From JAVBMJ01 sp031551275 (GTDB taxonomy: Bacteria > Bacteroidota > Bacteroidia > Bacteroidales > Rikenellaceae): 64,000 nt of DNA. Below, in pieces: positions 41,418-48,923 of the stretch; position 1 is the first letter of the stretch, and each line of letters begins with the position of its first letter. The notes beneath the pieces were generated by a model. The model searched no databases and was not told the DNA's origin. It saw only the letters and a program-made list of their open reading frames with translations. Location of the stretch: positions 1 through 64,000 of the forward strand of contig JAVBNX010000015.1 in NCBI GenBank assembly GCA_031551275.1. Reading direction: 5' to 3'. Position numbers and translations under genes: made by a program.

Positions 41418-42722
41418 TTATTCCAATGAGGCGAGCGGGACGATCGATACGGCGATATCCTCCTTGTTGATCGAGTAGAGCACGTACACCGTCCCGTCCT
41501 GCACGATCATGCTCGGGTAGCCGTAACCTGCCGGTCCGCAGCCCGGAAGCCCGGGGAAACGGCGCTTCAGGGGCGTATCCCCCGCGCTGCGCAAGGCGTA
41601 GGCCCGGGTGAACACCTCGCCGTCGGGGCTGACGGCCAGGGTAAGCGGGTCGCGCGTCCGGTAGAGCCCCTTGTCGAAGGCCTGGGCCGTCTGGTTGCCG
41701 ACCAGCAGCACGCGGCCGTCGTCGAGCCTGACCGCCTCGCCGCGCGAGTGGGAGTCGGGAATGTTGGTCGGGCGGGCGGCGTACCAGCCCCCCCTGGGGT
41801 TTTCGAAGATCACGTAGACGCGGTTCGAGGATTTCCGCGCGCCCTTGGTGGCCTGGCTGCTGTAATCGCGCGCGAAGGCCACCACGCCGTGGTCGGAGCG
41901 GTAGGAGAACATCTCGATCAGGTTGGCTTTGTCGATGGCCTGCGAGGAGATGTTCTTCACATCCGGTTGCGCCCACCAGCTGATCATGCTCCTGCTGTCG
42001 GACGAGGCCCACCAACTGATCGCCCCCTTGTCCTGGTACCACTGCCTGATCCCGGTCCCGAGCGCGGGGTCGATCAGAGGCTCGGGCATAAATGCCGGGA
42101 GCGGGGTACCCTCGCCCAACTCGCTCAAAAGGACCGCATCGTAGAGCACGGTCCCGTTTTGGGCGAGCCTGCAAGTGATGGGGTAGCGGCCGAAGCCCTC
42201 GCCGTGGACATAGACCACCGCGTAGAGCTTGCCGTCGACCTCGACCCAGCGGTCGGGAGTAATGTTCATGCCGCTCTCGCCCTTGGCGAGCACGGGCCCG
42301 GGCGGGCTGAACAACACGGCGGGCGGGGACCAGCTCTTCGCATCCTTCGAGGTGGAGAACAGGATGCGCTGGCCCGGGCACCCCTCGCCCAGGGGGTGGT
42401 TGGCCCACATGGCGTAGAAAAGGCCCCCGTGGAAGATCAGACAGGCGTAGTGGTTGTAGGACCCCGAGGCCAGATCGGCGGGTTTCCAGACGTCGAAATG
42501 GGACGCCTCCTTCAGCACGGGGAATCCGACCGCCTTGGCCTGGTCGGCCGTGGGCATCTTCGCCTCCCACATGGGGACGACGAGGGTGCCCTCGGGTGTT
42601 TTTTCACGGATCACGTAGGTATGGCCTCCCCGTTTAAGGGTGTCGGGCTTTTCAGCCGCGGTGGTCCGGGCCGCGGTGGTGCACAGCAGCAGGAGGGGCA
42701 GGTATTTCAGGGTTGTCCTCAT
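41418..42722 (-). CDS. Sialidase-fold (BNR repeat) secreted protein B
   Basis: 434 residues. Signal peptide LKYLPLLLLCTTAARTTAA. Propeller-type protein with degenerate Asp boxes (FSTSKDAKSW) and a C-terminal GYGYPSMIVQDGTVYVLYSI that is typical of exo-alpha-sialidase-like proteins. No Arg-Ile-Pro motif is seen at the first blade. It is a distant relative of protein A, with a different blade layout, so the two probably act on different linkages or one only binds. It is unknown whether either releases sialic acid; GH33-type folds in other Bacteroidota also cleave 2-keto-deoxy sugars of pectin. Three-base gap to the M14 gene. Confidence 0.75.
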   Translation of the reverse strand: MRTTLKYLPLLLLCTTAARTTAAEKPDTLKRGGHTYVIREKTPEGTLVVPMWEAKMPTADQAKAVGFPVLKEASHFDVWKPADLASGSYNHYACLIFHGGLFYAMWANHPLGEGCPGQRILFSTSKDAKSWSPPAVLFSPPGPVLAKGESGMNITPDRWVEVDGKLYAVVYVHGEGFGRYPITCRLAQNGTVLYDAVLLSELGEGTPLPAFMPEPLIDPALGTGIRQWYQDKGAISWWASSDSRSMISWWAQPDVKNISSQAIDKANLIEMFSYRSDHGVVAFARDYSSQATKGARKSSNRVYVIFENPRGGWYAARPTNIPDSHSRGEAVRLDDGRVLLVGNQTAQAFDKGLYRTRDPLTLAVSPDGEVFTRAYALRSAGDTPLKRRFPGLPGCGPAGYGYPSMIVQDGTVYVLYSINKEDIAVSIVPLASLE

Positions 42723-42725
42723 GGT

Positions 42726-45521
42726 CTATTCGCGGGCCGTGGCCAGGTGCAAAGGGTTGAACAAAAGTTTGAACGCGGCGTGGGGCTGGGCGCGCAGGCT
42801 GACCTCGGGCGTGATCAGGTAGAGCGTGCCCTTGCCGACCGGGGCCTCGGCGGCCAGAACGGCGCCGCCGGCGTTCTTCTGCCCCCAGGCAAGGCCACTC
42901 AGCAAATAATCGTCCTGACCGAGCCACGCGGCCGGGCGTATGCCCTGCGCGGCGGACTGCGAATCGAGCCTGAACAGGGGGTCCTTGTCGAAAAATACGG
43001 GGGCTGCGCCCTCCATGCCCCAGGCCAGGGGGACCTCGGGGTCGAATTGCGCCTGGAGGATGCTGCCGGGGATGTAGAACTTATCGCGGGTCATCAGCTT
43101 TTGGGTGCCGTCGGGGAGCGTCTCCAAAAGGGCGTTGCCGACCGGCAAATCGAGGTAGTAGGCCAGGCAGGTGCTGCTGCCCAGCGTGACCACGGTGCCC
43201 CCCTGCTCGAGGAACCTGCGCAGTGCGGGGATGGTTTTCTGCTCTGTGATGCGGCCCAGAAGGTGGTGGTACTCCTTGGGAAGGACCTCCGGTTTGGGTT
43301 GGATGACCGTGCCGGGGTTGGTGCGCGCGGGGGGCAGCTTGTCCGAGGCGCGCGGGGGGATGGCGTCGTTGGAGAAGATGATCACGTCGTAACGGTCACG
43401 AAGCTTGGATTCGTCGATCTGCTGCACGTAGACCAGCTCGAAGTCGTATTCGTACTGCTCGAGCAGCCAGCGCACCCAACCCGAGGGGATCGAGCCTCCG
43501 TAGCGGTCCCAGAGCGCGATGCGCGTGGGGGCGAGCCTGAGCGCGGAGATCCCCTCCGGCTGCGAGGCGACCGCTACCGCGTCGAGCCCCAACTCGGCGA
43601 CGGCCCGGTCGACGATGGGGGCGGAGAGCTGCGAAGCGGGGATATAGAGCGTGCCGGAAGCGAGCTTGCGGGTCTTGTCGCCGTGGAGCCAGAAGACCGG
43701 AGCGCCGGCTTTGACCAGGCGGTTGGCCAGCGTGAAGCTGTAATTGGAGCGGTGGCTGACCAGGTAGCCGGCCACGGGGGTTTCCTTGCCCGGGACGATG
43801 ATCGCGCCCGGAAGCGGGGCGACCGTCGCACCCTGCGCGAGGCGTTCGAGGGGAAGTGACTCATCGAGGGCGTCGAAAACGCGGTCGAAAGCGATCCCCA
43901 TCTGGATCGCGAGCGTCCATCCCGCCCCGTTGTAGGGCGAGGAGATGCGCGAGGAGGGGTTGGTCATAAAATCCAAAGGATACTCCTGCGGTTCGAACAT
44001 ATCGAGGACGTGGGGGCGGAAAGCCTGCGCCGCTTTAACGACGTAAGTCCCGTCCGGGTAGTCCTTGCCGTCGACTTTGAACGACGCGGTGGCCCTGTGG
44101 ATGGCGACGCCGTTGACCGATAGGGCGTTGATCAGCCGGGCGACCGTGCCGCGGTCGGGCTGGCGGACGGGATCGGCGGTAATGATGTAAGCACGCGGAT
44201 CGCGAAAATCAGGGGCATGGAGAAGGTCGAGGAAGCCCGGGTCGATCTCGCCGGTCTTGGCATTGAAAGCCAGGCCCTTGACAGCCGCGGCCTTCATCTG
44301 TTCTACCTGCGAGGGCAGATGCCTCCAATGGTCCCTGTTGCCCCGCTCGATCGAGTTGCGGCCCATGCGGTAGATGTTCAGCAGCAAGCGGTCGCGGTTG
44401 CGCGCGGCGAAGTCCAGCACCGCGTAGTTGGCGGTCAGGGAGTACTCGACCGACTGGCGGAAATGCCAGTACTGCGGGAGCGCGGGCCAGGGGAAGTCGG
44501 TGGTGGGCACCTGGCGCGAGGGGATGAGCGGGATCTTGACCGGGGTGGGATAGCCCGCCGTCTCGGAGACGATGCCGATCATGTTGTGGAAATAGGGCGT
44601 CGTGCAGAGCATGCCGTTTCCCCAGATCGTGAACGCACTCCCCCCGCGGGCGGAGGTCCCGGGCATGCTTTCGGAGATCCAGCGCGCCTGCAAAACGCTT
44701 CCGACGAGCTGGGACTGCGCCATGGCGAGCGGATCGAGGTTGTAGTTGAAGGGGTCGTTGGAGGGCAGGGTGCTGACGATCGTGCCGATCGGATAGCCCC
44801 GGTCGCCGCCCTGGTGGGCGTCGAAAACGATCTGCGGGAACCACTCGGTGTAGAGCTGGCGGGAGATGTTGGCGGTCTCCTTCATGTTGCAAACGAAGAA
44901 ATCGCGGTTGATGTCATGGCCCACGTATTTGTGGTAGAGGTAGGGCGGGCTCTCGCGGATACGCTTTTTGGGGTCCTCGCGGCGGTTGTACCAATCGGCG
45001 ACGAATTGCTGACCGTCGGGGTTGGAGTGCACCAACAGCACGATCACATTGTCCAGGATGTTGAGCGTCTCATCGTCGCCTCGCGAGGCCAGCTGCCACG
45101 CCGTCTCGATGAGTTGGTTGATGCTCAAATGCTCGGAGGCGTGGATCCCCCCGCTGAAACAGACCACCGCGCGCCCCTCCGCGACCAGGGCGCGGGCGGC
45201 CTCCGGGTCGGGGTTTTCGGCCAGTGCGAGCTCCCGGGAGATGGCTTTGCAGCGCTCCAGTTTGGCCAGGTTGCCGGGCGCAGAGACCACCAGCATGGGC
45301 TGGCGGCGCCCCTCTTCGGTAAAGCCTATTTCGAAGTAGCGTACCCGGTCGGAGGTCTCGGCGAGTTTCTTGAAATAGGCGTCGGTTTGGGTGAAATTGG
45401 GCAGGTGGTAGTCCTCGCCGATGGAAAAACCGAAGTATTCTTTGGGCGACGGGGCGGCGGCAAGCAGCGCGCACGGGGCGCACAGCAATGCGATAAGCAG
45501 GCATTTGAGCTTCGAGACCAT
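42726..45521 (-). CDS. M14-family zinc carboxypeptidase with GATase-like C-terminus
   Basis: 931 residues. Signal peptide LKCLLIALLCAPCALLAA. The M14 domain (~30-340) has VCFSGGIHASEH (zinc His and Glu), GHDINRDFF, VFDAHQGGDRGYP (third zinc His) and VSETAGYP (catalytic Glu). Residues ~450-931 include beta-sandwich parts and a class I glutaminase-like domain (GTVVTLGSSTCLAYYLDLP), an arrangement known for large periplasmic M14 proteins in Bacteroidota. It should remove C-terminal residues or glycan-bearing amino acids from peptides. Position inside the operon points to a glycopeptide-like substrate. Confidence 0.9.
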   Translation of the reverse strand: MVSKLKCLLIALLCAPCALLAAAPSPKEYFGFSIGEDYHLPNFTQTDAYFKKLAETSDRVRYFEIGFTEEGRRQPMLVVSAPGNLAKLERCKAISRELALAENPDPEAARALVAEGRAVVCFSGGIHASEHLSINQLIETAWQLASRGDDETLNILDNVIVLLVHSNPDGQQFVADWYNRREDPKKRIRESPPYLYHKYVGHDINRDFFVCNMKETANISRQLYTEWFPQIVFDAHQGGDRGYPIGTIVSTLPSNDPFNYNLDPLAMAQSQLVGSVLQARWISESMPGTSARGGSAFTIWGNGMLCTTPYFHNMIGIVSETAGYPTPVKIPLIPSRQVPTTDFPWPALPQYWHFRQSVEYSLTANYAVLDFAARNRDRLLLNIYRMGRNSIERGNRDHWRHLPSQVEQMKAAAVKGLAFNAKTGEIDPGFLDLLHAPDFRDPRAYIITADPVRQPDRGTVARLINALSVNGVAIHRATASFKVDGKDYPDGTYVVKAAQAFRPHVLDMFEPQEYPLDFMTNPSSRISSPYNGAGWTLAIQMGIAFDRVFDALDESLPLERLAQGATVAPLPGAIIVPGKETPVAGYLVSHRSNYSFTLANRLVKAGAPVFWLHGDKTRKLASGTLYIPASQLSAPIVDRAVAELGLDAVAVASQPEGISALRLAPTRIALWDRYGGSIPSGWVRWLLEQYEYDFELVYVQQIDESKLRDRYDVIIFSNDAIPPRASDKLPPARTNPGTVIQPKPEVLPKEYHHLLGRITEQKTIPALRRFLEQGGTVVTLGSSTCLAYYLDLPVGNALLETLPDGTQKLMTRDKFYIPGSILQAQFDPEVPLAWGMEGAAPVFFDKDPLFRLDSQSAAQGIRPAAWLGQDDYLLSGLAWGQKNAGGAVLAAEAPVGKGTLYLITPEVSLRAQPHAAFKLLFNPLHLATARE

Positions 45522-45533
45522 GGTAAAGATCTT

Positions 45534-47435
45534 TTAGTACGTGCGGATAAAACTTTGCGATAAACCGGACGACTCGGTGGCTACATCGGTGCAGATGTTG
45601 CCCGATTGCGAGATATGGGTCAGGTAGGAAGGCGCGGTATCCAGGTTGCGGAGCGACATGCCGAAGTTACATCCAATGAATGAGTTGCGCTTGATCTCGA
45701 TGTAATCGACATCCGGCTCCATCCACACCCCGAAGTGGTAGGAGCGGAAGATATTGTCTAGGATGCTCACGCCCGCTGTGACCGCAGGCAGGTGGGCGCC
45801 GCGCGTGTTGGTATTGGAGGTGTTCACGATTACCGTCAAAGGGCCCGTGCGGGTAAAGGTGTTGCCGGAGACCTCGATGCCGAGGTCCTTGCGTCCCATA
45901 GCCGCGCAATAGGAGTTCTTGTAGATGTTGAAGCCCCGCAGGCAATCGGTCACGGTGTTGTCCGAGATGACCATGTTGCCCTCCTCGAAGCAGTTCTTGT
46001 CCTCGTAGCCGTCCAGCACGGTAATGCCGGTGTAGAAGCCTGTGATGATGTTGCCGCGCACCTCCGTGCCGCAGGCGTAGCCCTCGTTCATGCCGATGCC
46101 GAACGTGCCGCCGCGCGAGATGTGGGCGTAGTAGTGGTCCGTCTCATAGGGCCTGGTGGTGGAGACCGTGTTGTTCAAAATGCGCGTGTCGCGCCCCGCC
46201 GTGATTACCCCTTGCGAGCAGCTTCCCGAAACGGTGTTGCCCGAAAGCTCGGTGCGGTAGCAGGCCTGCTGGACGGTAATCCCTGCCCAGATGCCGTTGA
46301 CCACGGTGCAATTTTTGATGTAGCAATCGACGGAGGGGATGCCGCCCTGGCCGGTGTTGGGCGCCGACCGGTCGATGTTGATGGCGTGCGATCCGCCGTT
46401 GGCGCGGCAATTCTCAAAGCCGCTCTTGTAACAGCTTATCATCCTGAAAATATTGTATTTCGAGAAGATATCGTAGGTCTTGGCCTTGGCATCGATGCTG
46501 GCCAGCAAACCGGCCGAGAGGATCGCCTCACAATCGCTGAACTTCAGGTTCCAACTGTAAAGCCCGTAAAAGGTCGAAATGGAGGGGTTCCCGTCCGAGT
46601 TGGTCGCCTCGACCGAGGTGGAATAAGTAATCTTTTCGACCAGGCAATCCTTGGCGTAGGTAAAATAGAAGGGCTGGAAGCATTGCGCCGTGCCGGTCAC
46701 GGCGAAGTTGGAGAGGGTCACGTTCTTTACCATGCTGAGCAGGCTCACGGTCGTCCCCTGGCGGATGATGGTCCCATCGCCCAGAAGCGACGGGGAGGGT
46801 TCGCGCGTGTTGTCCTTGTAATAGTGGGGAAAGATACGGGGCGAGGCGGTGGTTATCCTCGATCCGGAGGCGGTGGTTACCACGTCCATCTCGGCGAAGA
46901 AGCAGCTCGTCTCCCGGGTGCGGCCCAGCACCCAGTCCGGATCGTAGTTCACGCCGGAAGTGCCCTCACGGCGCATACAGTTGCGCTGGCCGCGGATCAG
47001 GATCTCGTCGCCCGCCATGAAATTGCTCGTGCCGGCCAGCAGGATCGACGAGGAGAAATCGGCGATGTCCGATGCGATCGCCACTTCGCTGCCCACGCTG
47101 CCCGCCACGGAGAACAGACGGGTCTCCATCGGCACGAAGACGGTCGAGTTGCCCGCGCCGAGGATCGACTTGCCGCTGTTGATGGCGATCCGGCTGGATT
47201 TGTAGGTCCCGCCCGGGACGTAGACCTTGCTCTTCTCGGTAAAGGCTTTGGCGAAGGCGGGCGCCCAATCCTCGCCGGTCTTGTAGGAGGCGTAGTCCAT
47301 GATGCTGGTGTAGCCGGAAGGGATCTCCCCGCCGCCGTTTCCGCCGCCGCCGTTGTTGATCTCCTCTTTGTCCTTGCAGGAGCCGAGGGAGAGTAGAACC
47401 GCCAGAAAAAGACTGAATTGGACGATCTGTTTCAT
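45534..47435 (-). CDS. Right-handed beta-helix lipoprotein (pectate-lyase-like fold)
   Basis: 633 residues, first gene of the long operon. Lipobox LLSLGSC, a Gly/Asn linker (NNGGGGNGGGE), a short segment like the pectate-lyase-3 start (TSIMDYASYKTGEDWAPAF, KVYVPGGTYKSSRIAINSG), then many short beta-helix coils (GQGGIPSVDCYIKNCTVVNG, TELSGNTVSGSCSQGVITAG, NMVISDNTVTDCLRGF). No catalytic signature of a known lyase or hydrolase family is recognised, so it may be a polysaccharide lyase, an epimerase or a binding protein. It starts ~107 bp from the LacI-type operator. Confidence 0.8.
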   Translation of the reverse strand: MKQIVQFSLFLAVLLSLGSCKDKEEINNGGGGNGGGEIPSGYTSIMDYASYKTGEDWAPAFAKAFTEKSKVYVPGGTYKSSRIAINSGKSILGAGNSTVFVPMETRLFSVAGSVGSEVAIASDIADFSSSILLAGTSNFMAGDEILIRGQRNCMRREGTSGVNYDPDWVLGRTRETSCFFAEMDVVTTASGSRITTASPRIFPHYYKDNTREPSPSLLGDGTIIRQGTTVSLLSMVKNVTLSNFAVTGTAQCFQPFYFTYAKDCLVEKITYSTSVEATNSDGNPSISTFYGLYSWNLKFSDCEAILSAGLLASIDAKAKTYDIFSKYNIFRMISCYKSGFENCRANGGSHAINIDRSAPNTGQGGIPSVDCYIKNCTVVNGIWAGITVQQACYRTELSGNTVSGSCSQGVITAGRDTRILNNTVSTTRPYETDHYYAHISRGGTFGIGMNEGYACGTEVRGNIITGFYTGITVLDGYEDKNCFEEGNMVISDNTVTDCLRGFNIYKNSYCAAMGRKDLGIEVSGNTFTRTGPLTVIVNTSNTNTRGAHLPAVTAGVSILDNIFRSYHFGVWMEPDVDYIEIKRNSFIGCNFGMSLRNLDTAPSYLTHISQSGNICTDVATESSGLSQSFIRTY

Positions 47436-47541
47436 ATGCGCTGGGTTAGGTATCGGTTAGGTTTTTAGGTGTTCTGCTTTGCTACGATATGCTGCGTTAT
47501 GCCGCTGTTTTTGTGTCCCGTTTTCTTTGTCGCATTAATTA

Positions 47542-47555
47542 CGCAATCGATTGCG
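47542..47555. promoter_or_regulatory. LacI-type operator upstream of the PUL-like operon
   Basis: CGCAATCGATTGCG, a perfect 14-bp palindrome with a central CG, as bound by LacI-family headpieces. The same 12-bp core occurs once more, before the lacI gene. It lies 107 bp before the first gene of the operon in the 198-bp gap 47436-47633. No clear -7/-33 pair is seen in that gap. Confidence 0.75.
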
Positions 47556-47633
47556 CAACAGTCAATGCAAAAAGGATGCGGGTGTTTTATCATGACGTAC
47601 TTCGCTTGGAATTTCGGTTTGGGCCATCATAAG

Positions 47634-48665
47634 CTATGCTTTAACTTGCTTGTACTGACTCTTTAACGACGATTCACGGACGATCAGTTGCGGCTTGTAG
47701 ACCACATCCCGGCGGGGCATTCCTTCAATTACCTCCAGCATCATCTTGGCTGCCGTTTCGCCGATCTTCTTACTGAACTGCTCGATCGAACTGAGCGGCG
47801 GGTCGAGCAACGTGTCCCAGGGCTCGTTGACGAAGCCCACGATGGCGATCTGGCGCGGGATGTGGATGCCTTTCTCCTTGAAGACCTCCATGGCCGCCTT
47901 GGCCGCGAAGTCCCCCGAGAAAAGTATTCCGTCGGGCAATTCGCTCTGATTCACTATTTTATGGGCATATTTCCAGCCCTCTTCCTCGGTCGTGAGCGCG
48001 GTGTGGATGTAGTGCGGCAGGACTTTGAGGTTGTTGTCGGCCATTGCCTGGCGGTATCCCCTGTCCCGGTCGTTCCAGATCGAGACGTTCTGAGGACCCC
48101 GGAAATGGTAGACCACGCGACACCCCTGGGAGATCAGGTGCTCGGTGGCGGCGTATGCCCCCTCGTAGTCGTCCTGCACCACGCTGCTCGCATCCGGGAT
48201 GGGCATCTTGCGGTCGAACATTACCAGCGGGATGCCCGCCCTAACCATATCCCGGTAATGGGAATAGTCGGTCGTTTCGGCGGCCACGGCGGCGATCACG
48301 CCCACCACTTTCCCTTGGCTCAACGAGGTAACCACCTTTTTCTCACGCTCATACAGGTTACCCGAACTGGCGATGATTAGGTCGTATCCGGCTTTATAGA
48401 TCTCCTTTTCGACCCCTGCGATAGCCTGCACGAAGTAATTCCGGTCGATCAGGGGGATTACCATGCCGATCGTGCGGGTCTTGCCCGTCTTGAGCGCCAC
48501 GGCCGCATGGTTGGGGCTGAAGTTCATCGCCTTGGCAAGGTCCCGGACGCTCTCTTTGACCGCGGCGCTCACTCCCGGAAGGTCGTTCAGGGAGCGCGAC
48601 ACGGTAGAAGCCGAGATGTTCAGCTCGCGTGCGATGTCGTAAATCGATACTTTTTTCTTCTCCAT
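47634..48665 (-). CDS. LacI-family transcriptional regulator
   Basis: 343 residues from ATG 48665 (an ATG four codons earlier lacks support). N-terminal headpiece VSIYDIARELNISASTVSRS with hinge helix HAAVALKTG, then a periplasmic-binding-like effector domain (IGMVIPLIDRNYFVQAIAGV, VVGVIAAVAAETTDY, DGILFSGDFAAKAAMEVFKE, IAIVGFVNEPWDTLLDPPLS). It should release DNA when a sugar-like effector from the pathway binds. It precedes the 13-gene operon in the same direction, and its own promoter region contains the same palindrome, so it probably represses itself and the operon. Confidence 0.95.
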   Translation of the reverse strand: MEKKKVSIYDIARELNISASTVSRSLNDLPGVSAAVKESVRDLAKAMNFSPNHAAVALKTGKTRTIGMVIPLIDRNYFVQAIAGVEKEIYKAGYDLIIASSGNLYEREKKVVTSLSQGKVVGVIAAVAAETTDYSHYRDMVRAGIPLVMFDRKMPIPDASSVVQDDYEGAYAATEHLISQGCRVVYHFRGPQNVSIWNDRDRGYRQAMADNNLKVLPHYIHTALTTEEEGWKYAHKIVNQSELPDGILFSGDFAAKAAMEVFKEKGIHIPRQIAIVGFVNEPWDTLLDPPLSSIEQFSKKIGETAAKMMLEVIEGMPRRDVVYKPQLIVRESSLKSQYKQVKA

Positions 48666-48686
48666 AGCCCGGGGCAATCCAAAAGA

Positions 48687-48698
48687 GCAATCGATTGC
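48687..48698. promoter_or_regulatory. LacI-type operator upstream of lacI
   Basis: GCAATCGATTGC, a perfect palindrome identical to the core of the site at 47542-47555, 21 bp upstream of the lacI start codon. This fits autorepression by roadblock. The surrounding 48666-48860 is AT-rich with no gene. Confidence 0.75.
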
Positions 48699-48879
48699 GA
48701 ATACAATATTGAGAATAATATTTTAAATTTCCAAAACTTTTTTATGCATTTAATGAAAAATTAGGGTTAAACCCGCTCCGGAATGGCAAAAAAAGATGCC
48801 CGACCGTCAAAAACGATCCGGCATTATTCGTAGTCGGACCGGTACACACTTGTTTTTACCGGATCAGGGAAATAATGCT

Positions 48880-48887
48880 TATCTTTG
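48880..48887 (+). promoter_or_regulatory. -7 promoter element of the alpha-2-macroglobulin gene
   Basis: TATCTTTG, a full -7 match, 36 bp before the ATG at 48924. TTG at 48850-48852 gives a spacer of 27 bp, longer than usual, so the -33 element is uncertain. Confidence 0.5.
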
Positions 48888-48923
48888 ATATCAGGCTGAC
48901 CTAACTCTAACACAGAGACGATT

